Positions 40,416 through 48,915 of a stretch of DNA of 64,000 bases are shown in pieces. The notes under the pieces were generated by a model. It was not told where the DNA came from. It was given only the letters and a program-made list of their open reading frames with translations, and did not search any database. The position numbers were made by a program, and so were the translations under genes. The stretch is from contig CM049322.1 in assembly GCA_026874595.1 (NCBI GenBank), positions 53,533,386 to 53,597,385 on the forward strand, read 5' to 3'. Position 1 is the stretch's first letter; the number at the start of each line of letters is the position of its first letter. Source of the DNA: Sipunculus nudus. Taxonomy: Eukaryota > Annelida > Sipuncula > Golfingiida > Sipunculidae.

Positions 40416-40452
40416 GATTTTTTAAAATCATTTCTATACACACATGCACGCA

Positions 40453-40461
40453 CTTTTATAC
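40453..40461 (-). promoter_or_regulatory. TATA box of the ATPase gene
   Basis: GTATAAAAG on the minus strand, ~40 bases before the ATG at 40415. Confidence 0.75.
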
Positions 40462-40511
40462 CTCTTCCTCAACAACAGTAAAAAAAACACAACAAAATTT
40501 CACAATGAACG

Positions 40512-43500
40512 TCAAGCCTTTATTTCAAATCCAAAAGGAAATGTTGTAAACATATCTAACGGATCACCTTCACGCCAAAAGCGGCGTTTGTCGTACACCG
40601 CTGTGTACAGCTTGTCTAAAGAAGTGGATTTCACCAACCCTTCCTTGCTCCTCACCACGTAAAAATCTACGGGCAAATTTATACCGTTTTGTTCACGTTT
40701 TTCCAACAAAGCTTCCACCATGTATTTCAAATCATCAAAGGCCACTCGCTTCCCCACGTGGAAACCTCTGGCTTTTTGACAGGTCACAGTTTCACCTTTT
40801 GGGCTTTTCCCAATGTATCCATAATTTTTTGGTCCTCCGCTGACGAACCGTGTGATGACACCTCCTTCCATCTCGTCAGTCAGATCTCCCAACAAGTGCC
40901 CTGTGGGTGGCATGGGGTCCTCCCGTTTGGAATGAAACACGACCGAATCAGTGTCGAAATACAACACCCTCTGATCTAAAAAGTCCAAAACTCTATATAA
41001 TTCCAACCGGCCGTAACAAGTTGTGAATGCCGCGATCACAGGATTATTAGTCTTCCCCAGCTCGTAATCTGTTTCCTTTGGTTTCCATTCAATTTGCAGC
41101 AGATGGTCCCCCAAATTCACTATTTCCATCACTTCTTTGGTGTCATCGTGTAAAATGGATATCAGGTCGTCATAACTGTCCACTTGTTTTCTTTGCATTA
41201 GCCCGTCTTTTTGCCCAAATTTTCCCCATAAGGTGTTCAAGGCCTGTTTTGCCACAAAACGCATGGAAGGATTGTGAGCCACCTCTTCCGGGTTTATTGT
41301 AACCCCTTGCTTTTCTTGCAATTCAACCACGTACTTTTCTCTCTCGTCCAGGTCATCTGTAGGCCAACCGGAAGCTTGGGTTTTCAACTGGTACCATTTT
41401 TCGATATAAGAAGCGAAAATGTTCTCCCAGGTTTTCCATTCCCAAAGTTCGTAACCTTCATAAAACACATACCCTTTTTCCAAGGCTTTCAATGCTTCCG
41501 GTGTACACCAACACCCCCTCAAAACGCGTTCTGCTTCTGTATGGGTGCACGGCTCCCACTGGTTTTGCGTTTCGGCGCATTTCGCACACAACGGGAACAT
41601 CAGCTTACCGCATGTCCGGTAGGGTAAAACGGGGTTGAATAGGTGTCGGGGAGGTAAAAAGGCGGCGCAGATAATCCCGCCAGGGCTTTCGAGCAACTGT
41701 TTTTCCGTTGGCTTCTGAATCACTTGCGGTATACCTACAGGGTAACATTTGGTTTTCTGGACGTATGGATACATGGAAGTGACATCGTAATAATCGATTC
41801 TCTCTCCATCTTTGACTTCTCTGAATAAACAAGTTGCGTTTGTCCTTCCCCCGAAAAAAGCCTCACGTGGTTGTACATGGTACTGCGGTGTTTTCATCAA
41901 AGGACTTTTCCGGACAGCATATTCGTGTTCCCAGAGTACCTCCACTTGGTAACCTGCGGCTTTCAACTCCTCTTGCTTATCTATCTGTTTAGCGTAGGCC
42001 ACGTAGTTGGGCATGTCCGTGTTAGGAACTGTACCATCGGGCTGCGTGCACAGGACACAACCGTGCCACACGCATCCGTTAAATTCGTAGACGGTGGACG
42101 TTTCGGGGCAATATCCATCGACGGAGACGTATTTTCCATTCTTTAACTGGACCCGACACTCTTTCCCGTTCCAAGTGTCGCTGCCGCGGCGGATGTGGAA
42201 ATCTGTTTCCGTTTGCTTTTCCGCCAGCCACAGGTCGGCTATAACTGACAGGTGTGTGCGAGTGATCTGCGGTGGGATCATAGCAATCTGGTTCTCACAC
42301 AAATAATTTAACCGGTAGTCTTTCATGCAAGCGGAAGGTAGGGTCACCGCGTGCAAAAAGAGATCAAAGCCTGCTTTTTTCATGTACGATTCACGGAATT
42401 TTAAACATCCTTGTTTAAGAAGTTCCACATCACTGTTGCAATACTGGAACAATTCTTCACGGTGGTTCCATACGTACCCGCTGTCCACTTGGTTCGAATG
42501 CCACTCCAAAAACTCGGGATCGCCTACTTGTTTAAAAAACCGCACGGGTGGTGTCTCCCCGACGTAATTAATATTTTCCGCGGTGTTAAACTCATATGGG
42601 AAATACCCTTTCTTCAGTTCTTTCAACCCAAACGCTTTAGAAAATTTTGCCAGGCCTATGGGGATCAGATTTAAACTGTCTTTAAAATCTACCCCACACA
42701 CTGTCAAACTGAGTATACGCAGTCCGCGTGTAAGCAGTGATGTGGCGGCCATCCCGCGTGAAATAAGGTATTGTTGTAAAAAACCCCCATCGTAACCGCC
42801 GAAATTGTGAGCAAAACAAACAGGTTTGTTTTTCGGGTCAAGCTTTAAAGCGGGACCAAAAATCCAATCAAAAAATACTTCTGCTGAATGAAAGCGCCGC
42901 TGTGTGCAAATGCAGCCTAAGTTGGCGGTGAGTACCTTCTCCATTTCCACATTCTTCAAACAAGTTGCGCACACGTAATGGCACACCACAGCATTCACTG
43001 TGTGTGTACGCAGGCCTTTTTTGCCCTCAGGTTCTGATTGTACGCATTCTGTATCCCAAAAAATGTACGGCCGAAAATTTGCCCGGGCTATCTTTTCACC
43101 AGAGAGCGCACGCATGTAACAAATGTGGTCGCCTCCTTTTTTTATTTGTACGTAACATATTTTGCAGGTGTACATGTGACATTTATGTTCTCCGTTTTTT
43201 ATTATACCCCTGCACTTTGGACATACCCGCCGCCTTTCGCAAATCTTATGTTTGTGCCCGGGTTGTTTTAAAGAGTGGTTCTTAAAGCACCCCTCCCCTA
43301 AAAATCCATACCACCCGCATTCCTCACATCTACGAACATTGTCACCCCGTGGTAAAGTGCACGGTGGGCTGTATCCGCAATGTTTACACGTGCCCTGGCA
43401 CAAGTGTGCACCTTTATTTCTCACGGCTTTGCAACATGCCCAACATATGTCACGCTTCGTCTCTAAATGGGATTTTATCTTCAAAATCCCCACGGTATGG

Positions 43501-44324
43501 TTACCTACAGCTAAAATGTACAGCGTGGGGTTCTTTGGATTCCAGCTAGTAGATCGGAATAAAATTTCGCTTGCTTTGCGCCCGTGAAAAACCAAAATGT
43601 TTTTATCCGGAAACTGTTTGGCAATTTCAGCCATGTCACGCACGGTTACGAAGGTTGTTGCAACTTTAGCTTTTTTTTTCACACGGGAAATTTCCTCTAC
43701 CCATAATGATATTTCTTTGCCAGTAAGTGGTCTCTCCCTTCTCAAAGAAACGTTTTCCCCTCTTTTTCTTTTTATTCCTCTTAACTTTGTGTTATCTTCC
43801 ATCCAGCACATAAATACCACGGTAGCAATAAAACAATCTTGTGTCAAAAATGTGGTGTTAAAGTGGCCAGGGTCTACATACGTATGTGGGTTAGCTTTGA
43901 TCAATTCTTCCAAAGAGTAATTGGGTGAACCTGAAATTTGTGGCAATTCTACCGATTTCAGCTCCAGTTCAAAATCTTGGTCTAACTTGAAAGACTCGTT
44001 GCTGTTGAGGGTTTTCTCGACTTGTGTCATAATGTATTCTAAGGTCAGGTCCTCTTTAATCAACCATTTGGTGTTGAAGGCTTTGTTTTGCAATCCGGGC
44101 GATGTCATGTTGACTTGCATGTAGGTGTTTGCCGGCTTGTCCTTTTTCCATTCTTCTAACAAAGGTTCGAACATGGTATACAAAGCATTGTATGGTTTCA
44201 TTTGGTCCAACTTTTGTAAATCTGGTTGAATTTTCAAAGAAATTCCCTTTTTCCTGAACTTGTTGAACATACTCTCCCTTTGGAGTGTCACAGAAAAAGG
44301 CCCGGTGTCGCTGTTGAACGTCAT
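40512..44324 (-). CDS. POLB: protein-primed family B DNA polymerase (1270 aa)
   Basis: The start is ATG at 44324; earlier codons of the frame lack ATG and contain promoter motifs. A Cys/His-rich block (~293-402) precedes the exonuclease: Exo I FWDTEC (~422-427), Exo II AHNFGGYDGGF (~505-515), Exo III YCNSDVELL (~628-636). Next is the EFNGCVWHGCVLC segment (~747-759), common in Polinton polymerases, then polymerase motif A DVTSMYP (~847), motif B KQALNTLWGKFGQ (~1026) and motif C YFDTDS (~1122). All catalytic Asp residues are present. It replicates the linear element from its ends using a protein primer. AATAAA overlaps the end of the gene (40519..40524). Confidence 0.96.
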   Translation of the reverse strand: MTFNSDTGPFSVTLQRESMFNKFRKKGISLKIQPDLQKLDQMKPYNALYTMFEPLLEEWKKDKPANTYMQVNMTSPGLQNKAFNTKWLIKEDLTLEYIMTQVEKTLNSNESFKLDQDFELELKSVELPQISGSPNYSLEELIKANPHTYVDPGHFNTTFLTQDCFIATVVFMCWMEDNTKLRGIKRKRGENVSLRRERPLTGKEISLWVEEISRVKKKAKVATTFVTVRDMAEIAKQFPDKNILVFHGRKASEILFRSTSWNPKNPTLYILAVGNHTVGILKIKSHLETKRDICWACCKAVRNKGAHLCQGTCKHCGYSPPCTLPRGDNVRRCEECGWYGFLGEGCFKNHSLKQPGHKHKICERRRVCPKCRGIIKNGEHKCHMYTCKICYVQIKKGGDHICYMRALSGEKIARANFRPYIFWDTECVQSEPEGKKGLRTHTVNAVVCHYVCATCLKNVEMEKVLTANLGCICTQRRFHSAEVFFDWIFGPALKLDPKNKPVCFAHNFGGYDGGFLQQYLISRGMAATSLLTRGLRILSLTVCGVDFKDSLNLIPIGLAKFSKAFGLKELKKGYFPYEFNTAENINYVGETPPVRFFKQVGDPEFLEWHSNQVDSGYVWNHREELFQYCNSDVELLKQGCLKFRESYMKKAGFDLFLHAVTLPSACMKDYRLNYLCENQIAMIPPQITRTHLSVIADLWLAEKQTETDFHIRRGSDTWNGKECRVQLKNGKYVSVDGYCPETSTVYEFNGCVWHGCVLCTQPDGTVPNTDMPNYVAYAKQIDKQEELKAAGYQVEVLWEHEYAVRKSPLMKTPQYHVQPREAFFGGRTNATCLFREVKDGERIDYYDVTSMYPYVQKTKCYPVGIPQVIQKPTEKQLLESPGGIICAAFLPPRHLFNPVLPYRTCGKLMFPLCAKCAETQNQWEPCTHTEAERVLRGCWCTPEALKALEKGYVFYEGYELWEWKTWENIFASYIEKWYQLKTQASGWPTDDLDEREKYVVELQEKQGVTINPEEVAHNPSMRFVAKQALNTLWGKFGQKDGLMQRKQVDSYDDLISILHDDTKEVMEIVNLGDHLLQIEWKPKETDYELGKTNNPVIAAFTTCYGRLELYRVLDFLDQRVLYFDTDSVVFHSKREDPMPPTGHLLGDLTDEMEGGVITRFVSGGPKNYGYIGKSPKGETVTCQKARGFHVGKRVAFDDLKYMVEALLEKREQNGINLPVDFYVVRSKEGLVKSTSLDKLYTAVYDKRRFWREGDPLDMFTTFPFGFEIKA

Positions 44325-44519
44325 TCTTGCTTGCGTGGAAAAACCCGCGGGCGGGCAACACTGGGGCTTTAAATAAGCTGGGATCAGTGCAGTTTTTCCG
44401 TGTGCCTTCCGGGAGGTCCGCGCATGAGCAATGAGTTTTCCCACCTTGCTTCCGGTTTGACTCTATAAAACACCGCAACTACGCTTTACCCTTCACTTCG
44501 CATTTGAGCACAGAGCAAA
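44325..44519. promoter_or_regulatory. bidirectional promoter of POLB and the 523-aa gene
   Basis: On minus, a TTATTTAAAG box (44367..44377) is ~45 bases before the POLB ATG. On plus, TATAAAA (44464..44470) is ~50 bases before the ATG at 44520. CTTCCGGGA (44406..) and GCTTCCGGTTT (44449..44459) are ETS-type motifs between them, with CGCGCATGAGC nearby as a weak NRF-1 half match. Confidence 0.65.
44464..44470 (+). promoter_or_regulatory. TATA box of the 523-aa gene
   Basis: CTCTATAAAAC on plus, ~50 bases before the ATG at 44520. Confidence 0.75.
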
Positions 44520-46091
44520 ATGGAAGAGAGCGGCAACGAAACACAATCTGATCACATTTCCATCTCCAGCATTGATCCCGACGACCAGTGCGACAGACCC
44601 CCCAACCCCCAGTCCACCTTATTGGAAGACGATTTTGCTAGGTGCGGTAATGACATGGAGCCAATCACAGTTAAATTTGAGGAAAACAAAGACCAGAACA
44701 CGCAAGTAGACAACGGAGCAGAAGAAGAAGAAGAAGATACAGAAATAACCATCCATGAAGCCCAAAGGAAATATGACATGGAGAAAGTGGCCCAGTGGAT
44801 GGAATCTAGTCAAGTGGCACCAAGCCCACTAGATACCTTGTTTAACTGCTACATGAAAAAGACAGTTCCTGTCACTGAAGAAATGTGCAAAAAAGAAGCC
44901 GAACCTGTAAACTACCCCTGTGAAGACACGGGAGGTACTACTGCTACTACTACTCCTTCCTCCACCTCCTTGTCCTCCTCCTCTTCCGATGAAGACGACT
45001 ATGACAAAGGTCATTTTATGTCAGGCATGTGGGAAGATGTCTTGTTCAAAGAACACAAAAGAAAAATGTCCAATGCACTCGACAAACTGTATGAGAGAGG
45101 TCATGACATTGTGGCAGATTCCAAGAAAAGACCCAAAGATGTACCTCGTGGATCCTGGAACCCGCCACGAATAACGCCATTTGTTTACCTGCTTGAAGAG
45201 TACCTAGACCCTATCCACAACGCCTGTAACCACGGCCTCAGGATTCCAAACACACAGTACCGCTTGAACCTCATGTGCCACACCCTTCTCCTCCTGAACC
45301 AGAAGAAATTTCCAGAAACTGTCATGGTAACCACAGACAAAAGAAAAAAGAGAACAAGAGGTTACCGTTATTTTACAGGATCACAGGAATATCCCTATTG
45401 GAAAGCCAGAATGGAAGTGGCTCTCTTTGTAACGGATGAATTCATCCTGGTCCGTCAAGACGAAATAAAACTGGACCTGGGAACTGGAAATGTGACAGGC
45501 CTCCTTGTCCCCAAAACACGTTACTTCCTGGCCCAAAAATGGAAAGAAGAAAGGCCGACAGAACATGGCGTGGTCAAAGAAGTAAATGAAGATGTGTGGA
45601 AGGGAGTCGGTCTAGACAAAATAGTCGCCAAAGGAATGTTGTGTCCTAGAGCACTGGAAATGATGGCGCTAGCCGCCAACAACAAACGCTCAAACCAAAA
45701 CGCCTACATCGATAGCTCTGGTTTCATGGCTGTAAAACGGGGAAATGACACCAGTGCAGATGTGTGTGTAAGAGTGTGGGATGTGATAGGTGAAAACGGT
45801 GAACGTTTCTCTTGGTGTTACGATCCAGATTATCAAATGATCATGTACACCCACTCAAAATTTGACGGTAGCATAGGAATTGTGGTGCGCCTCCAAGAGA
45901 AATACTTCACCCTCAACAACATGGTGGAACTCATTAAAGCCATCTCTATTCCAGGCATGAACCATGAAATCGAACAAGCTGTCAACATTATGCTCCCATC
46001 CAAGTACAATGGCGCCTGTGGAATGTGCAAAAGATTGTACATTAAACAGAAGGATAATGAGAAGGTGTGCAACCACAGTGATGAGGAATGA
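44520..46091 (+). CDS. unknown protein with acidic N-terminus and folded C-terminal domain (523 aa)
   Basis: No family recognised. Residues 1-~165 are acidic and disordered with Glu and Ser runs ending in SSDEDDYD. Residues ~170-523 appear globular with basic and strand-rich segments (TRGYRYFTGSQEYPYWKARM, FVTDEFILVRQDEIKLDLG, FMAVKRGND) and finish with CGMCKRLYI and a late CNH, a possible zinc site. It is divergent from POLB across an ETS/TATA promoter, so it is probably expressed with the replication gene. An acidic tail plus a basic domain is typical of viral single-strand DNA-binding or regulatory proteins, but I cannot show that here. Confidence 0.72.
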   Translation: MEESGNETQSDHISISSIDPDDQCDRPPNPQSTLLEDDFARCGNDMEPITVKFEENKDQNTQVDNGAEEEEEDTEITIHEAQRKYDMEKVAQWMESSQVAPSPLDTLFNCYMKKTVPVTEEMCKKEAEPVNYPCEDTGGTTATTTPSSTSLSSSSSDEDDYDKGHFMSGMWEDVLFKEHKRKMSNALDKLYERGHDIVADSKKRPKDVPRGSWNPPRITPFVYLLEEYLDPIHNACNHGLRIPNTQYRLNLMCHTLLLLNQKKFPETVMVTTDKRKKRTRGYRYFTGSQEYPYWKARMEVALFVTDEFILVRQDEIKLDLGTGNVTGLLVPKTRYFLAQKWKEERPTEHGVVKEVNEDVWKGVGLDKIVAKGMLCPRALEMMALAANNKRSNQNAYIDSSGFMAVKRGNDTSADVCVRVWDVIGENGERFSWCYDPDYQMIMYTHSKFDGSIGIVVRLQEKYFTLNNMVELIKAISIPGMNHEIEQAVNIMLPSKYNGACGMCKRLYIKQKDNEKVCNHSDEE

Positions 46092-46487
46092 CTGAAAGCG
46101 GTGGCGGGTGGGCTACTGACCACTATCGCCCTAATAACTACCACCCGAATTGCGGTGAAGGGAGCATTAAAACTGCTAAGTTTTATCAAGGAAAACATGT
46201 AAAAATATATTTGTAATGTTCAGATCAGCTTATAAGGTGTTTTTAAAAGTTAAAATATTATATATTTTACTAGTTTAAGGTAATGTTCCCGTTTGTTTCC
46301 GGTTGCGCATGCGCAGTTTTGTATTAAGGTGTTTTTCCAGTTATTTTCCGTTTGCGCATGCGCAGTATAATTTTCCCATTGGTCTTCCGGAATAAAGTTC
46401 ATTTCACACACGACCGTTCTCATTGTATTCAGTAAGGGGTGTGCAGGATTGAATGCTGTGAGCTGATTGGTTGCTTGTGTTTGAATC
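46092..46487 (+). promoter_or_regulatory. intergenic promoter with two perfect NRF-1-type palindromes
   Basis: TGCGCATGCGCA at 46304..46315 and again at 46353..46364, each preceded by a TTCCG word (TTTCCGGT, TTTTCCGT), and CTTCCGGAA at 46384..46392. No clear TATA before 46488. An ATTAAA near 46165 may end the 523-aa transcript. Confidence 0.6.
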
Positions 46488-47525
46488 ATGGTCCCGCACA
46501 ACACTTGTCTACCCCTGCCCTACAATGGTTTTGTCACAACCCACACAGCTATATCTACCCGGCTCATGCCACACTCGCCACTTCACGCCATTAGATTTTG
46601 CTCATTTGCCGAAATACACGCCTGTCAAAAGATGGAGAATGGGGCTCAAGACTCTGCTGGCTTGCTGGAAGTTGAAGAAAGACAAGAGAATGAAAAAGAG
46701 CAATCAACGGGTAGACACATTACCGAGAACACAATTCAGTCAACCTATTTCGTCGCAAGAAATAGACAACACCATGAAAGAACTGGTGCAAGAAGAGAGC
46801 TGCTGTACCCACACGAAGGCAGCAATACCCCTACCATCAACGATACAACCCGGTGGCGGGGCAACGACAGCCAAGAATGCCGTGACAGAAGTCCACACAG
46901 GTCAGCAGATCCATGCACCCCAAGCCAAGCCATTCAAGTGGTATGCTCCTGCCCTGGTGCACCAAGAAAACCAAGAAGAAGCAACACACGTAGCTGCACC
47001 ACCACGACCACCGTCACCATCAGCAGTACCTCGGGTGAGTCTCCATCAGCCACTGGTCAAAACCTCGCCTCCGCCTTACTCCCCAATACCCCCACCACCA
47101 TTCGATCCCGCTCCCCTTCCCCACCAGTACCTGTCGTGTTTTACGATCCCCCAGCCCCCCTTCCAGCAACAGCCCCACCACTAGAAACATTAGACCAGTT
47201 GGAGTTGTTGAGCCCATGCGGCGAACAACTCCACAAAGAGCATTCTCCCCTTTCACTCCTCCAGGAACCCCGCCCCAAAACACCCAGCAGTTTAATCACC
47301 AGTGGCTGTCGGGATATACCTGGGGAACTGATGGAACTCTCGGCCAGGCTGACCTGGAGTACGAAAGACTGGCGCATGAAATCTACAGTGGTGGACCGGC
47401 AAACGTACCTGAAAATCCGCCGGTCGGCTTACAGAATGCTGGAACAAGTGATATCGCCAGTGGACAGAATGATTTTGATCAAAGCGTTGGCAGCACTTTT
47501 GCAGATGCTGGAAACGAAAACCTAG
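46488..47525 (+). CDS. unknown protein, frame 1 of an overlapping gene cluster (345 aa)
   Basis: ATG at 46488. The N-terminal 110 residues are mixed; 110-~240 are Arg/Ser/Thr/Pro-rich and disordered; the C-terminal ~70 residues are helical (YLKIRRSAYRMLEQVISPVD, RMILIKALAALLQML) and look like a real small domain. The same DNA is open in a second frame up to 47184 and in a third from 47216, so at least part of this is overprinted or spliced. GGGTGAGT at about 47033..47040 is a strong donor-like word. Which frames are translated cannot be settled here. Confidence 0.5.
   Translation: MVPHNTCLPLPYNGFVTTHTAISTRLMPHSPLHAIRFCSFAEIHACQKMENGAQDSAGLLEVEERQENEKEQSTGRHITENTIQSTYFVARNRQHHERTGARRELLYPHEGSNTPTINDTTRWRGNDSQECRDRSPHRSADPCTPSQAIQVVCSCPGAPRKPRRSNTRSCTTTTTVTISSTSGESPSATGQNLASALLPNTPTTIRSRSPSPPVPVVFYDPPAPLPATAPPLETLDQLELLSPCGEQLHKEHSPLSLLQEPRPKTPSSLITSGCRDIPGELMELSARLTWSTKDWRMKSTVVDRQTYLKIRRSAYRMLEQVISPVDRMILIKALAALLQMLETKT
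46525..47184 (+). CDS. Pro-rich protein, frame 2 of the overlapping cluster (219 aa)
   Basis: First ATG at 46525. Contains LLACWKLKKDKRMKK near the N-terminus and a proline-rich C-terminal part with SPPPYSPIPPPPFDPAP. PPPY is a PPxY motif, the ligand of NEDD4-family WW domains, used by many viruses for budding or ubiquitin recruitment and also common by chance in proline-rich sequence. Fully overlapped by the 345-aa frame, so it is real only if overprinting is genuine. Confidence 0.35.
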   Translation: MVLSQPTQLYLPGSCHTRHFTPLDFAHLPKYTPVKRWRMGLKTLLACWKLKKDKRMKKSNQRVDTLPRTQFSQPISSQEIDNTMKELVQEESCCTHTKAAIPLPSTIQPGGGATTAKNAVTEVHTGQQIHAPQAKPFKWYAPALVHQENQEEATHVAAPPRPPSPSAVPRVSLHQPLVKTSPPPYSPIPPPPFDPAPLPHQYLSCFTIPQPPFQQQPHH

Positions 47526-47686
47526 AGGACGAGATACAAATTGAAGGGTTTGAGAACGTTTCCAGCACCCCGTTACGTGCAGCATCCCTCGTGCTGGATT
47601 TGCTTCAAAATGCCGAACATGTGCAGGTTTCCATGTACCATTTAGAAGATCGCCACAGAATACGAGTAGACTTTAACTTTTCTTAG
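47216..47686 (+). CDS. acidic protein, frame 3 of the overlapping cluster (156 aa)
   Basis: ATG at 47216, overlapping the end of the 345-aa frame by 310 bases and extending 161 bases past it. Begins Pro/Thr-rich (MRRTTPQRAFSPFTPPGTPP), has LEYERLAHEIYSGG and an acidic middle, and ends with strand-helix-like RAASLVLDLLQNAEHVQVSM and HRIRVDFNFS. The part beyond 47525 is open only here, which favours it being coding, perhaps as the 3 prime exon of a spliced product of the cluster. Confidence 0.45.
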   Translation: MRRTTPQRAFSPFTPPGTPPQNTQQFNHQWLSGYTWGTDGTLGQADLEYERLAHEIYSGGPANVPENPPVGLQNAGTSDIASGQNDFDQSVGSTFADAGNENLEDEIQIEGFENVSSTPLRAASLVLDLLQNAEHVQVSMYHLEDRHRIRVDFNFS

Positions 47687-48560
47687 TTTTTAAATATGTG
47701 TATACTGTGCCAGTGGACGTTATTTAAGCTTTTAAAAAATCAGTATTAAGAAGCCCCTGCGTATTGAGGGGAGCCCAAGGACATTTATTTTTTATAACAT
47801 TTTTAGTTAGAACAAAAAGAAGAACACAACATTTCCCGCAAACTTAACATATTACATAACAGTACAAAAAGAAGAACACTCGTCGCAAAACAGACACAAA
47901 TAACATAATTCAGAGCAGGGCACTTTCAGTTAGTAATTAAAATAATTTAAACCTTTTTTCAAATCTTTTGGTTGTCTTCCTACGTGAATGGGGGAGTGAA
48001 AGAAAATGTTGGTTTGCTGTGTGAAAAAAAAGTGAAACTGTGTAAGAATGCAAATGTAAAAATATGTCAGAAGCAAGAATGCTTAGAAAAAAATTACCCC
48101 TAAAACATTTAGGATATGAAAATACAACCCTTAAAGTTTAAAAAATGTGGAAATTAAATACAAAAAGTTTCCTTCGAAATTTCATAAATAGAAAAAATTA
48201 AACTCAAAAGCTTAAAAAGTGAAAAAATAAAATGTAAACAGTTAAAAAACTAACCTCAAAACTCGCAATAATGGCATTATAAAGTAAAAAAACGTAAAAA
48301 ATAAATACTAAAGTTGCATTTTTACCACAATTTTAGCAAAAAACGTTATAAAAAAGAAAAATAATGAAAAACATACAATAGAAAAACGCAAAAACGCGAA
48401 TATAATATGAAAAACTTTTAAAAAAGTATCCTAAAAAACACATTTATGTGAAAATAAAACGCTCAAATTCCAAAAACATCATTTCAAATGCAAAAATCAA
48501 TAGTTAAACTCTTGAAACATTATAAAAAAATTGAAAAACCAAATGATCCGACCACTCATT
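47687..48560. other. A-rich noncoding subterminal region
   Basis: The last ~870 bases before the right TIR have no gene. The plus strand is strongly A-biased, with loosely repeated AAAAA-TGAAAAA-type words from about 48000 to 48540 and several AATAAA words that could end the plus-strand cluster. The left side of the element lacks such a segment. Confidence 0.6.
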
Positions 48561-48909
48561 AATAATTTTCCATCACGCCGCCAGGGGGCGACACGCTGCC
48601 TTAATTAAAACCAACCGGTCAATTAACACTTTCATTAATGCTTTCTCATCATACCACCAGGGGGCGACACCCGGCATTAATCAAAACCAACCCGTCATTA
48701 ACACTTTCATTAATAATTTATCGTCCCGCCGCCAGAGGACGCTCACTCTCGTGACGTCACACCAGCTCATTAATATGCATGAGAAGCCCACCCTATTGAC
48801 CAATCAGAAGCCAGGATTCAAAATGGGCCAAACTCCCCACCAATCAAAATAGGGCTAAAAATGGGCCAAATTTTCCCAAAAAATGGGCCAAATAGTTACA
48901 TACACTACT
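48561..48909 (-). repeat. right terminal inverted repeat (349 bp)
   Basis: Exact reverse complement of 17312..17660 in my line-by-line comparison. Confidence 0.97.
48578..48760 (-). promoter_or_regulatory. CRE palindrome and CTCF-like motifs, right TIR
   Basis: CCGCCAGGGGGCG (48578..48590), CCACCAGGGGGCG (48654..48666), a weaker copy at 48728..48740 and GTGACGTCAC (48751..48760), mirroring the left TIR. Confidence 0.5.
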
Positions 48910-48915
48910 AACAAA
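48910..48915. repeat. right target site duplication AACAAA
   Basis: Identical to 17306..17311 and directly abutting the right TIR. Confidence 0.95.

Larger units (their letters stand above)
17312..48909. mobile_element. complete Polinton/Maverick element
   Basis: A 31,598-bp element bounded by 349-bp terminal inverted repeats and 6-bp target duplications. It contains the Polinton hallmark genes: protein-primed polymerase B, integrase, packaging ATPase, major capsid protein and WYNV-family minor capsid candidates. Ends start AGTAGTG, in line with the AG terminus usual for the group. Length is at the long end of the usual 15-25 kb range, partly from duplicated capsid genes and several unfamiliar genes. 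No adenovirus-type protease was found. The identical repeats and mostly intact frames point to a recent insertion. It is an endogenous virus-like element of an animal genome. Confidence 0.97.

Noticed and set aside
40512-44444. Longer 1310-codon polymerase frame
   Set aside because: It starts at GTG and its first 40 codons overlie the promoter motifs; the first ATG is at 44324.
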